DNA of 64,000 nt from Amycolatopsis anabasis. Its GTDB lineage: Bacteria; Actinomycetota; Actinomycetes; Mycobacteriales; Pseudonocardiaceae. The translations under genes were made by a program, and so were the position numbers. The first letter of the stretch is position 1; the number at the start of each line of letters is the position of its first letter. Under the pieces are notes generated by a model, which made no database searches, was not told the origin of the DNA, and was given only the letters and a program-made list of their open reading frames with translations. Shown piece by piece: positions 51,165 to 59,958 of this stretch. The DNA is taken from the NCBI RefSeq assembly GCF_009765355.1, contig NZ_VTHK01000037.1, positions 26,873 through 90,872 of the forward strand. Direction: 5' to 3'.

Positions 51165-52300
51165 CCGGCGTCGACTCGCTTACGCGTGACTTGGAAGCGG
51201 CCGGGGATCTCCCGGCCGCGCTCCGGCCGATCTTCGAGCGGGTGGCGCGTGAATGGTTCATCCCGGACCAGGCATGGGTCAAGGAGAGCGGCGTCTACCA
51301 GCCGATCGACCGCGGCACCGACGCGACGCGCTGGCTCGCGGTGGTGAATTCGGACCGGGTGGTCGTGACCCAGTTCGACGACGGCCGCGCGCAGTGGCCG
51401 CGGGCAGGGAAAATCCCGACCTGCTCGGCGTCGATGCCCTCGGTGGTCGCCGCCATGCTCGACGCGCTCGACGTGGGTGTGGGGCACCGGGTGCTGGAGA
51501 TCGGCACCGGAACCGGTTACAACGCCGCGCTGCTCGCCGAACTCGTCCGCGCCAGCGGATGGGTGACCACGGTCGAGGTCGACGACCACCTGATGGTCGG
51601 GGCACGGCGGCGGCTCACCGATTCCGGGTACTCGCACGTGCGGACCGTGCTCGGCGACGGCGCGAACGGCAACCCCGCTGGCGGGCCGTATGACCGCGTC
51701 ATGGCGACCGCGGCCGTGCACCTCGGCCGGGTGCCGTATGCGTGGGTGGAGCAGACCCGGCCGGGTGGAGTGATCCTCGCGCCGGTCCGGGCCGACCTCG
51801 CCTCCGGGCCGCTGGTGCGGTTCATCGTCGGCGACGACGGGACCGCCACCGGCCGGGCCCTGCCGATCGGCGTCGGGTTCATGGAGCTGCGGTCCCAGCG
51901 CACCCCGCCGATGGGCTCGGACTTTCGGTGGGACGCCGACGGTGACGGCGTTGACCAGCAGGTGACCGATACTTGTCCGAGCGACTTGCTCGACGACTCG
52001 TCCGCCCGCTGGGCGCTGGCCGTGGCGCTGCCCTCGTGCCGGTACGACGTCGAGGACGCCACCGACGAACGGCCGTTCGAAGTGTGGTCGCTGCACGATC
52101 CGGTCTCCGACTCGTGGGCGAGCATCACGCCCGCCGAGGCTCAGGACGGAACCTACCTAGTCCGGCAGGCCGGGCCGCGCCGCCTCTGGGACGCCGCCAC
52201 CGCGGCCTACCGGTGGTGGAAGGACAACGGCAGCCCCACGCCGTTGTCGTGGCAATGGAAGATCACCTCCGAGGGGCAAACCGTCATCCTCGAAAGCTGA
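51161..52300 (+). CDS. PIMT-type (L-isoaspartyl) O-methyltransferase, RiPP-associated type
   Basis: A 379-residue protein. Residues ~30-215 are a PIMT fold with the substrate loop KIPTCSASMPSVVAAMLD and the SAM motif VLEIGTGTGYNAALL (111-125). The last ~160 residues are an extra domain (RWALAVALPSCRYDVED, then LWDAATAAYRWWKDNG) that repair-type PIMTs lack but RiPP-associated homologues (TgmC/SAV_5883-like) carry. It would methylate aspartate side chains of the coupled 36-residue peptide, which then cyclise to aspartimide (inference from the graspetide and imiditide systems). Confidence 0.85.
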   Translation: MTGVDSLTRDLEAAGDLPAALRPIFERVAREWFIPDQAWVKESGVYQPIDRGTDATRWLAVVNSDRVVVTQFDDGRAQWPRAGKIPTCSASMPSVVAAMLDALDVGVGHRVLEIGTGTGYNAALLAELVRASGWVTTVEVDDHLMVGARRRLTDSGYSHVRTVLGDGANGNPAGGPYDRVMATAAVHLGRVPYAWVEQTRPGGVILAPVRADLASGPLVRFIVGDDGTATGRALPIGVGFMELRSQRTPPMGSDFRWDADGDGVDQQVTDTCPSDLLDDSSARWALAVALPSCRYDVEDATDERPFEVWSLHDPVSDSWASITPAEAQDGTYLVRQAGPRRLWDAATAAYRWWKDNGSPTPLSWQWKITSEGQTVILES

Positions 52301-52338
52301 GCACGTGCGAGGTGTCGTCGGAACACTCGCCTCCGAGC

Positions 52339-53190
52339 CTAGGAGCGCGCGAAGTCGGCGATCAGTTTCCAGGTCGCATCGGGGGCCTCCTCCTGGGCGT
52401 AGTGTCCGGCGTCGGGTATCAGGGCGGCTTCGACGTGCTGGATTCCGGCGGCGCGCAGGCCGTCGACGTAATCGCCGAGCTGTCCGCTCGTCGTGTCGCC
52501 GCGCAGGTAGAGCAGGGGAGTGGTGACCGGCGGGGTCATGGCGGCGTTGCGTTCGGCGTCCAGTGGAAACGTGCGGTACCAGTTGAACCCCGCGGTCAGC
52601 GCCGCGTCGGAGGCGTACGCCCGCGCGTAGATCTCCCGCGACTCCGCCGGGATCGCGGTGGCCCCGTCGACCGACAGGATGTCGAAGAAGTAGCCGAAGT
52701 AGTCCCGTTGCCTCCCCTGAACCAGTCGTTCCGGCAGCTCGGGAACGGCATGCATCCCGAAGTGCCAGATGTACGGATTGCGCACCACGCGTTCCCACGG
52801 ATCGAGGCCGGGGACGACCACGTCCATGATGACCGCCTTGCGGAGGTCGCCGAACTCGCGCAGGTACGAGTAGGCGATCATGCCGCCGACGTCCTGCCCC
52901 ACCAGCACGACATCGCGCAGCGCCAAGGCCCGGATCACCTCGTGCACGACCCGCGCGAGCGCGGCCTTCGATCCGTCGGTGGCCGCGCCGGTGGAGCCGC
53001 CGATGCCGGGCAGATCGAAGGCCACCGCGCGGAACTCGGCGGCCGCGAGCCGCTGCACCGCGGCCCAGGAATGCGCGGACTCGGGCCAGCCGTGCAGGAA
53101 CAGCAACGCGGGCGCGTCCGGATCGCCCGCCTCCACCACGTGCAACGAGGACGAGCCGAGCTGGACCTGATTTTCGCGGAAGGAACTCAC
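52339..53190 (-). CDS. Epoxide-hydrolase-like alpha/beta hydrolase
   Basis: A 283-residue enzyme with LLFLHGWPESAHSW (the HGxP oxyanion motif of epoxide hydrolases), an aspartate nucleophile in LVGQDVGGMIAYSY, and the catalytic His in PDAGHYAQEEAP. The aspartate nucleophile separates it from esterases and points to an epoxide hydrolase or dehalogenase. GTG start at 53190. It ends near the PIMT stop (convergent) and is not evidently linked to it. Confidence 0.88.
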   Translation of the reverse strand: MSSFRENQVQLGSSSLHVVEAGDPDAPALLFLHGWPESAHSWAAVQRLAAAEFRAVAFDLPGIGGSTGAATDGSKAALARVVHEVIRALALRDVVLVGQDVGGMIAYSYLREFGDLRKAVIMDVVVPGLDPWERVVRNPYIWHFGMHAVPELPERLVQGRQRDYFGYFFDILSVDGATAIPAESREIYARAYASDAALTAGFNWYRTFPLDAERNAAMTPPVTTPLLYLRGDTTSGQLGDYVDGLRAAGIQHVEAALIPDAGHYAQEEAPDATWKLIADFARS

Positions 53191-53224
53191 GAATCCTGTT
53201 TAGCGCACCCCACCGACAGTTCGC

Positions 53225-53938
53225 TCATACCGCCAAGTGGCCGCCGTCGACCGGCACGATCGCCCCGGTGACATACGCGGCCGCGCGCGAGCACAGGAAC
53301 GTGATCACCGAGGCCACCTCGTCCGGTCGCCCGAACCGGCCGAGCGGGATCCGCGCCAGCACCGCCGCCGAGGCCGCCGGATCGTCGAGCACCCCGCGGG
53401 CGAGCCGGGTCACCACGAATCCGGGCGCCACCGCGTTCACCCGGATGCCCTCGCGCGCGTACTCCGCGGCCAGCGAGCGGGTCAGCTGCGAGACCCCGCC
53501 CTTGCTCGCGCTGTAGGCGGGCCGGTCCGCGCTGCCGAAGAACGCGAACATGGAGGAAACGTTCACGATCGCGCCGCCGGATTCGGCCAGCCGCGGCCGG
53601 GCCGCCTCGCTCGCCACCAGGACCGAGGAGAGGTTCACCGCGAGCACCCGGTCCCAGGCGGCGAGGTCGTACTCCTCGCGGTCCCGGCTGATTCCCGCGC
53701 AGTTGACCAGGCAGTCCAGCCGGTCCGCGGAAGCGATCCGGCGGGCGAAACCGCCGCGGTCGGTGACGTCCTGCTCGACCACTTCGATCCGGTCGTGGCG
53801 CGGCAACTCGCCGGGATCCTCCGGCCGCAGGCCGAGCGCGACGACCTCGGCGCCGTCGGCGGCGAAGGCCAGCGCGGTGGCCGCCCCGATCCCGGACGTC
53901 CCGCCGGTGACGAACACCGAACTGCCCGCGAACCTCAT
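53225..53938 (-). CDS. Short-chain dehydrogenase/reductase
   Basis: A 237-residue classical SDR: cofactor loop VFVTGGTSGIGAATALAF, NCAGIS, and the catalytic set Ser in NVSSMFAFF, Tyr-Lys in YSASKGGVSQL. The ATGA overlap with the Zn-dehydrogenase gene places it last in a dehydrogenase-MFS-cupin operon. It probably oxidises or reduces a hydroxyl/keto group in the same catabolic route. Confidence 0.92.
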   Translation of the reverse strand: MRFAGSSVFVTGGTSGIGAATALAFAADGAEVVALGLRPEDPGELPRHDRIEVVEQDVTDRGGFARRIASADRLDCLVNCAGISRDREEYDLAAWDRVLAVNLSSVLVASEAARPRLAESGGAIVNVSSMFAFFGSADRPAYSASKGGVSQLTRSLAAEYAREGIRVNAVAPGFVVTRLARGVLDDPAASAAVLARIPLGRFGRPDEVASVITFLCSRAAAYVTGAIVPVDGGHLAV

Positions 53939-54990
53939 CCGGCGGCTCCCCTCGGCCGCACCAGCACCTTGATCTGGTCCGCGCTGCCGAGCAGCGCATC
54001 GAACCCCGCGGTCACCACGTCGTCGAGCGCGATCACGGACGTGACGATCGGCGTCAGATCGACCCGCCCGGCCAGCCGGATCAGCTCCGGGTGGCAGTAC
54101 CGGTAACCGACGCTGGTCACGATCGACTGCTCGTCGTTGACCAGGGAGAAGGCGTCGAGGGAGACCTCGCCGCCGAGCCCGACCAGGATGATCTTCCCGC
54201 CCCGGCGGGTCGCGGCCTGGCAGGTGCGCAGGGTGGCCTCGGCGCCGACGACCTCGAACGCGAGATCGGCCCCCTGCCCGCGGGTCAGCGCGCGGACCCG
54301 CCCGCCGACGCCGGGTTCGGCCGCGTCGACGAGATCGGTCGCGCCGAGTTCGCCCGCCAGCGCCAGCCGGTTGGCGGCCACGTCGGCGGCGATGATCCGG
54401 CCCACCCCGAGTTCGGCCGCGAGCAGGACGATCAGCAGGCCGATCGGACCCAGGCCGAGCACCAGGACCGTGTCACCGCGCCCCGCGCCGGACCGCCGCA
54501 GCGCGTGCAGCGCGACCGCCGCCGGTTCGAACACCGCCGCCTGTTCCAGGGAAACCGAGGGCGGCAACGGATGCAGCATGTACGCCGGGACCGTCGCGTA
54601 CTCGGCCAGGCCGCCGTGGCCCATCAACCCGGCGAAACCGAAGTGGCGGCAGATGTTGTACTCCCCGGCCTCGCAGCGGGGACAGGCGCCGCACCGGTAG
54701 TTCGGCTCCACGGCGACCGGATCGCCGGGCGCCGGCCCGGTCACCCCGGGGCCGACTTCGGCGACCGTGCCGCAGAACTCGTGGCCGAGCACCAGCGGCG
54801 CGGTCACCCCCGAGGCGGGATGCGGCGCGGAAACCGGGATCGCGTGCGGCCCGTCGCGGTACTCGTGCAGGTCGCTGCCGCAGATCCCGCAGTAGGCCAC
54901 CTCGACGCGGACCTCGCCGGGCCCGGGCGCGGGCAGGTCCACGTCGGTGATCCGGACGTCCCGGGCCCCGTACCAGACCGCGGCCCTCAT
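53935..54990 (-). CDS. Zinc-dependent medium-chain alcohol dehydrogenase
   Basis: A 351-residue MDR enzyme resembling (R,R)-butanediol/sorbitol dehydrogenases. Catalytic zinc ligands are in YCGICGSDLHEYRDG and LGHEFCGTVAEVG; the structural zinc cysteines are in RCGACPRCEAGEYNIC; the NAD loop is LVLGLGPIGLL. The ATG at 54990 overlaps the MFS stop (ATGA), and its own stop overlaps the SDR start. It would oxidise a vicinal diol or polyol. Confidence 0.93.
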   Translation of the reverse strand: MRAAVWYGARDVRITDVDLPAPGPGEVRVEVAYCGICGSDLHEYRDGPHAIPVSAPHPASGVTAPLVLGHEFCGTVAEVGPGVTGPAPGDPVAVEPNYRCGACPRCEAGEYNICRHFGFAGLMGHGGLAEYATVPAYMLHPLPPSVSLEQAAVFEPAAVALHALRRSGAGRGDTVLVLGLGPIGLLIVLLAAELGVGRIIAADVAANRLALAGELGATDLVDAAEPGVGGRVRALTRGQGADLAFEVVGAEATLRTCQAATRRGGKIILVGLGGEVSLDAFSLVNDEQSIVTSVGYRYCHPELIRLAGRVDLTPIVTSVIALDDVVTAGFDALLGSADQIKVLVRPRGAAG

Positions 54991-56237
54991 ACCGTCACTT
55001 CCCTTCTGCGCAGCACCGCGGGCGCGGTCTCCCGCAAGCCGAGCGACAGCAGGACGACCACCACGGCCCCGCCCGCGGCGATGTACATCGCGGCCTGCAG
55101 GCCCCAGGCGTCCGACGCGCGCCCGGCGATCAACGGGCCGAGGAAACCACCCGCGAGTTCGCCGACGCCCATGACCAGCCCGAGCGTGGTGGCCAGCGCG
55201 CCGCGCGGGACCGTCTCCGCCGGAATCGTGGCCATGAACAGGGTGAAGCAGCCGAGCCCGGTGTAGCTGAGCACGACGACCAGCCCGAGCACCACCGGAT
55301 TCGGCACGACCACCACCGCGAGCGGGCACACCGCGGCGATCGCGGTGAACACGATCAGCGTGCTCCGGCGGCCGATCCGGTCCGAAACGGCCGGGGTGAG
55401 GAAGCCCCAGAGCACCCACGCCACCCCGAAACACGTCATGACCGCGCTCATGGTGCCCGGGCTGAACCCCTTGACCTCGGTCAGGTAGGTCGGGGTGAAC
55501 GTGATGATCACGACGAACCAGGTGAGGTAGCAGCAGGCGATCAGCACGCACAGCACGATGTTGCGTTCCCGCAACACCTGCCGCAGCGTGGGTTTCGGCT
55601 CCGCCACCGGTTCCTCGACCGTCCGGACCGGACCGCCGGGCGGCACCTCCCGCACCGATTTCCAGATCCACGCGGCGAGCAGCAGCCCGGGCACGATCGT
55701 CACGTAGAAGGCGACCCGCCAGCCGAAGTGCTCGGCGGTCCACACCACGACCAGCGGGGACAGGATGCCGCCGAGCAACCCGGCCGAGGACCCCTGCACC
55801 AGCCCCATGTTCAGGCCCCGGCGGTGTTCGGCGGACGCCTCGACCATCAGCGACTGGGCGACCGGGAGCACCGCCCCCTCGGCGATGCCCATCAGCGCGC
55901 GGGCGGCCAGCAGGCCGAGGAATCCGCTCATCAGCCCGGAAATCGCGGAGAACGCCGAGAACAGCAGGACCGCGCCGATCAGGATCGGCTTGCGGCTGCC
56001 GAGCCTGTCCGACAGGCGACCCGCGAACAACCCGGACAGCGCCCAGGTGAGCGCCAGCACCCCGGACAGCGTGCCGAGCTGGGTGTTGGTCAGCTCGAAG
56101 TCCTTGCCGATGAACGGGGCCAGGAAGGACAGCGCCTGCCGGTCGAAGAAGACGAACCCGAAGGAGAGGAACAGGATCAGGAGCAGCAGGCCCTCATAGC
56201 GGCGGGTGGCCGCCTCGGGCGCCTTGATGCCGGGCAT
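54987..56237 (-). CDS. MFS transporter (organic acid / aromatic acid type)
   Basis: A 416-residue 12-helix carrier: FVFFDRQALSFLAPFIGKD in helix 1 (the D-R pair of anion:cation symporters), GRLSDRLGSRKPILIG signature A and later SDRIGRRSTL. The subgroup often imports hexuronates, galactonate or aromatic acids. It is coupled to the Zn-dehydrogenase gene and lies 32 bases after the cupin dioxygenase gene, so it probably brings in the substrate for this operon. Confidence 0.9.
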   Translation of the reverse strand: MPGIKAPEAATRRYEGLLLLILFLSFGFVFFDRQALSFLAPFIGKDFELTNTQLGTLSGVLALTWALSGLFAGRLSDRLGSRKPILIGAVLLFSAFSAISGLMSGFLGLLAARALMGIAEGAVLPVAQSLMVEASAEHRRGLNMGLVQGSSAGLLGGILSPLVVVWTAEHFGWRVAFYVTIVPGLLLAAWIWKSVREVPPGGPVRTVEEPVAEPKPTLRQVLRERNIVLCVLIACCYLTWFVVIITFTPTYLTEVKGFSPGTMSAVMTCFGVAWVLWGFLTPAVSDRIGRRSTLIVFTAIAAVCPLAVVVVPNPVVLGLVVVLSYTGLGCFTLFMATIPAETVPRGALATTLGLVMGVGELAGGFLGPLIAGRASDAWGLQAAMYIAAGGAVVVVLLSLGLRETAPAVLRRREVTV

Positions 56238-56269
56238 GGGACCTCACGTCGGTGGGAGGAAGCGGTCGG

Positions 56270-56803
56270 TCAGCGGAACAGCGAGTTGACGTAGTCGGCG
56301 CCGATGCCGACCCGGTCGTAGTGCTCGCGGCACATGGCGATGTAGTCGTGCACGTCGAAGTAGCCCGTGGTTTCGCCGTTCTCGTCCAGCCAGATCAGCG
56401 GTCCCTTGACGATGAACAGGGCCTTCATCGGCTCCGGGGTGTCGTAGGCGACCAGGGTGTGGCCCTCGCCGGGCGCTTCGTAGACGAAATCACCCGCCGA
56501 CGCGGTCCACGGGCGTTCGAGGTAGCCCCACTTCCCGGAGATCGTGTACGCGAACACCTCGTGCGGGTGGTAGTGCCGGTTGACCAGGCCGGCCTCCTTG
56601 GCCCGCAGGATGTCCGACCACGAGTTGTCCTTGACGTTGATCCACAGTGGACGCGAGCCGACGGTGTCGGTGAACGGCGCGTAGTACCGGTCGTCGTCGG
56701 TGGCCACCTGGGACAGGTAGACCTCGGGCTGCGCGTCGGGTTTGAACGAGTTCTGGATCGGCTTGAGGTCCTTCCAGAACTCCGCGTTGGCCTGTTCGGG
56801 CAT
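56270..56803 (-). CDS. Cupin, 2,4'-dihydroxyacetophenone dioxygenase-like
   Basis: A 177-residue single-cupin protein. The first cupin motif NRHYHPHEVFAYTISGKWGY gives His-x-His and Glu metal ligands, and the second has GEGHTLVAYD. The whole layout matches the 2,4'-dihydroxyacetophenone dioxygenase family, non-heme iron enzymes that cleave a C-C bond next to a carbonyl. It is first in the operon with the MFS, Zn-dehydrogenase and SDR genes, suggesting aromatic ketone or similar catabolism. The true substrate is not certain. Confidence 0.82.
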   Translation of the reverse strand: MPEQANAEFWKDLKPIQNSFKPDAQPEVYLSQVATDDDRYYAPFTDTVGSRPLWINVKDNSWSDILRAKEAGLVNRHYHPHEVFAYTISGKWGYLERPWTASAGDFVYEAPGEGHTLVAYDTPEPMKALFIVKGPLIWLDENGETTGYFDVHDYIAMCREHYDRVGIGADYVNSLFR

Positions 56804-56876
56804 GGTTGGCTCCCTTCATACGAGCTTCTGAGTGAACCTCGCCGGAGGGACCATGTCTTTCCCGTAGCGGACTGCG

Positions 56877-56893
56877 CCGATTGCCTGAATCGG
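56877..56893. promoter_or_regulatory. CCGATT-N5-AATCGG dyad, candidate LysR site
   Basis: A perfect inverted repeat between the cupin operon (minus) and LysR (plus). The ATT-N5-AAT core fits the T-N11-A type of LysR box, so LysR 56981 may control the cupin operon and itself. Confidence 0.4.
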
Positions 56894-56980
56894 ACACGGC
56901 GGCGGTGACGGTCCGGAAAGGCGCACCGGCCGTTACCGGCGCTACTCCGGATGGCCGCATGCGCTGGGTAGGGTGCCGGT

Positions 56981-57892
56981 GTGGAGATGCTGCACCTGCG
57001 CTACTTCGTGGCGGTCGCGGAAGAGCTGAACTTCTCGCAGGCCGCGCGCAGGTTGCACATGGCCGCGTCGCCGCTGAGCCAGCGGATCAAGGACCTGGAA
57101 CACGAGCTGGGCCAGCCGCTGTTCGAGCGCAGCACGCATCGCGTCGCGCTGACCCCGGCGGGCGCCGCGCTGCTGCCGCTGGCCCGGGACGTCCTCGAAC
57201 GGGTGAACGCGATCCCGTGGAAACTGCGCGAGGCGGTCCGGCCGCAGCGCAGCACGGTGTTCGTCGGCGTTCCGGCAGCGGTGCATCCGAAACTGCGCGA
57301 GCGCCTCGAGGCCCTGCGCCAGCGGTGCCGGGACACCTTCGAGCTCAAGCGGTGGCCCGGTCCGTCGCCCGATCTCACGGCCGCGGTGCGCGACGGGCGG
57401 CTCGCGCTCACCCTGGCCCGGCTGCCGATCACCGATCCGGAACTCGAGCTGATGGAGGTCATGACCGAACGGCTCGGCGCGGCCCTGCCCGCCGAGCGCT
57501 TCGCCGGGCGGGATTCCGTCCGATTGTCCGAACTCGCCGATCTGTCCTTTATCTCCTCGCCGATCTACACCGCACCCGCCTCGTTCGAGGAACTCGACGC
57601 CCGGCTCAATTCCGCCGGGGTGAAGAAACGCATCAGGGTCGACAACGCCGACTATTCCGGAATTGCCGAACTCGTTTCCAGTGGAATCGCGTTCTCGGTC
57701 ACGATTCTCGATCCGGAGATCGTCCGGCGGCGGTACGACCGGGAGGACGTGGTGGTGCTGCCGTTCGAGGACTTCAGCCCGGAACTGGCGACCGCGCTGG
57801 TGTGGCGCCGGGACCGGGCCCAGCCAGGCGGTGACCTGGCGGACTTGGTCGGGCAGGCGAAAGATGTCTTCGCCGATCCGCTGACCGATTAA
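56981..57892 (+). CDS. LysR-family regulator
   Basis: A 303-residue LysR regulator: HTH ~3-62 (LNFSQAARRLHMAASPLSQR), then the effector domain. Its position between a minus-strand cupin operon and a plus-strand CoA operon leaves two possible targets; the divergent cupin operon with a LysR-like dyad is the more usual one. GTG start at 56981; an ATG lies two codons later. Confidence 0.92.
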   Translation: MEMLHLRYFVAVAEELNFSQAARRLHMAASPLSQRIKDLEHELGQPLFERSTHRVALTPAGAALLPLARDVLERVNAIPWKLREAVRPQRSTVFVGVPAAVHPKLRERLEALRQRCRDTFELKRWPGPSPDLTAAVRDGRLALTLARLPITDPELELMEVMTERLGAALPAERFAGRDSVRLSELADLSFISSPIYTAPASFEELDARLNSAGVKKRIRVDNADYSGIAELVSSGIAFSVTILDPEIVRRRYDREDVVVLPFEDFSPELATALVWRRDRAQPGGDLADLVGQAKDVFADPLTD

Positions 57893-57908
57893 TTCCGGGA
57901 ATTCCAAG

Positions 57909-57937
57909 AATGGTGTGACCGCTGCGGTCATACCATT
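57909..57937. promoter_or_regulatory. Near-perfect 14-base inverted repeat before the CoA operon
   Basis: Arms 57909-57922 and 57924-57937 (AATGGTGTGACCGC / GCGGTCATACCATT) pair at 13 of 14 positions plus one G-T, around a single base. No T-run follows. It lies 17 bases after the LysR stop and 86 before the CaiB start, so it is more likely an operator than a terminator. Confidence 0.5.
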
Positions 57938-58022
57938 GTTCGCCCATTGATCATTCCCATTCTCCTCGGCTCGTCCTAGCTTGGAAGTAGAGCGAAGAGA
58001 GTCGAAAAGGGGATGAGAACGA

Positions 58023-59186
58023 ATGACGGAAACCACCGCCGGCCCGCTGGACGGGGTCCGCGTGATCGACCTGTCGACCGTGGTGATGGGCCCGTACGCG
58101 GCGCAGATCCTGGGCGACCTCGGCGCGGACGTGGTGAAGATCGAGTCGCCTTCGGACACCGTCCGCAACGGCAGCTACCACCGCTCCCCGGGGATGACCG
58201 CGCTCAGCCTCAACGTCAACCGCAACAAGCGCAGCGTCGCGCTGAACCTCAAGGACGAAACCGACCACCAGCGCGCGCTCGAGCTCATCGGCGCCGCAGA
58301 CGTGCTGATCACCAACATGCGCCCGGGCGCCCTGTCCAGGCTCCGGCTGAGCTACGACGACCTCGCCGAGCGCAACCCCGGACTGGTCTACGCGCACGCG
58401 CAGGGCTTCCGCGGTGACTCCGACCGCGCCGGGCACGCCGCCTACGACGAGACCATCCAGGCGTCCTCCGGCCTGGTCGACGTGGCGAACCGGGCCCTGG
58501 GCAAACCGGTCTACCTGCCGACGATCCTGGGCGACAAGGTCTCCTCGCTGACCATCGTCTACTCGGTCCTCGCCGCGCTGGTGCACCGGAACAAGACCGG
58601 TGCGGGGCAGTACGTCGAGGTCCCGATGACCGACACGCTCATCGCGTTCAACCTGGTCGAACACCTCGCCGGGCGGGTGTTCGAGCCGCCGCTCGGGCCG
58701 TCCGGGTTCCCGCTGTCGCTGTCGCCGGGCCACCGCGCGGTCGCCACCAAGGACGGGCTGGCCTGCGTGATCCCGTACAACCCGCAGAACTTCCGGGACT
58801 TCTTCGCCGCCGCGGGGCGCCCGGACCTGGCCGCGGACCCGCGGGTGAACGGCGAGGTCATCGACCGCGCCGACAACGACGCGCTGGCCGAGCTGATCGC
58901 GGACTGCGCGCCCGCGCTGACCACCGACGAATGGGCCGAGGTGTGCGCCAAGCACAGCATCCCGATGGCGCCGGTGCTGGAACTGGACCGCGCCGACGAG
59001 GACCCGTACGTCGCCGAAGGCCACCTGCTCGACGTGGTCGAGCACCCGACCGAGGGCCCGATCCGCACGGTCGGCATCCCGGTGCGGTTCTCCGCCACGC
59101 CCGGCTCGATCCGGCGGCTGGCGCCGCGCCCCGGCCAGGACACCGAAGAGGTCTTCGCCGAACTCCGGGAAGGAAGCAAGTCATGA
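58023..59186 (+). CDS. Family III CoA-transferase (CaiB/BaiF type)
   Basis: A 387-residue enzyme: LDGVRVIDLSTVVMGPYAAQ and LGDLGADVVKIESP at the N-terminus, SVALNLKDE, and the aspartate nucleophile in YDETIQASSG. It transfers CoA from an acyl-CoA to a free carboxylic acid, starting the catabolic route. Its stop overlaps the enoyl-CoA hydratase start (ATGA). It is first of five coupled genes. Confidence 0.94.
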   Translation: MTETTAGPLDGVRVIDLSTVVMGPYAAQILGDLGADVVKIESPSDTVRNGSYHRSPGMTALSLNVNRNKRSVALNLKDETDHQRALELIGAADVLITNMRPGALSRLRLSYDDLAERNPGLVYAHAQGFRGDSDRAGHAAYDETIQASSGLVDVANRALGKPVYLPTILGDKVSSLTIVYSVLAALVHRNKTGAGQYVEVPMTDTLIAFNLVEHLAGRVFEPPLGPSGFPLSLSPGHRAVATKDGLACVIPYNPQNFRDFFAAAGRPDLAADPRVNGEVIDRADNDALAELIADCAPALTTDEWAEVCAKHSIPMAPVLELDRADEDPYVAEGHLLDVVEHPTEGPIRTVGIPVRFSATPGSIRRLAPRPGQDTEEVFAELREGSKS

Positions 59187-59953
59187 TCACCACGAGGGAA
59201 GTGCGCACCGAGGTCGTCGGTTGCGCGCTGCTCATCACCATCGACCGGCCGCAGGCCCGCAACGCGGTCAACGCGGCCGTGGCCACCGGACTGTCCGCCG
59301 CCGTGGACCAGCTGGAGGCCGATCCCGCGCTGCGCGCCGGGGTGCTGACCGGCGCCGAGGGCACGTTCAGCGCGGGGATGGACCTCAAGGCCGCGCTGGC
59401 GGGCGAGTCCCCGAACGTTCCCGGGCGCGGCTTCGGCGGCCTTGCCCGGGCCGAGACCGCGAAACCGCTGATCGCCGCGGTCGAGGGCTGGGCGATGGGC
59501 GGCGGGTTCGAGCTGGCGCTCGGCTGCGATCTGATCGTGGCCGCCGAGGACGCGAAGTTCGGCCTGCCCGAGGTCAAACGCGGTCTGGTCGCCGCGGGCG
59601 GCGGGGCGATCCGGCTGCCCAAGCGCATCCCGTACCACCTGGCGATGGAGTTGCTGCTCACCGGCGAACCGATCACCGGTGCGCGGGCCGCCCGGCTCGG
59701 CCTGGTCAACCGGCTGGTCCCGGCGGGCGAGGCGGCCAGCGCCGCGCTGCGACTCGCCGACCAGCTCGCCGCGAACGCGCCGCTCGCGCTGGGCGCGGTG
59801 AAGAAGATCGTCCGGGCCGCCGAGGGCACCCCGGAATCGGCCGCCTTCGCCGCGCAGGAACGGGAACTGGCCGGGTTGATGGGTTCGCGGGACGTGCGCG
59901 AGGGCATGCGGGCCTTCGCCGAGCGCCGCGACCCGGTGTGGCGGGGGAAGTGA
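59183..59953 (+). CDS. Enoyl-CoA hydratase/isomerase family protein
   Basis: A 256-residue crotonase-fold enzyme: oxyanion residues in FSAGMDLKAAL and EGWAMGGGFELALGCDLIVA, with the catalytic Glu region in FGLPEVKRGL. Of the two classic glutamates only the PEVKRGL one is evident; the first position is glycine-rich, so isomerase or another crotonase chemistry is possible. The ATG at 59183 overlaps the CaiB stop. Confidence 0.92.
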   Translation: MITTREVRTEVVGCALLITIDRPQARNAVNAAVATGLSAAVDQLEADPALRAGVLTGAEGTFSAGMDLKAALAGESPNVPGRGFGGLARAETAKPLIAAVEGWAMGGGFELALGCDLIVAAEDAKFGLPEVKRGLVAAGGGAIRLPKRIPYHLAMELLLTGEPITGARAARLGLVNRLVPAGEAASAALRLADQLAANAPLALGAVKKIVRAAEGTPESAAFAAQERELAGLMGSRDVREGMRAFAERRDPVWRGK

Positions 59954-59958
59954 GGACC

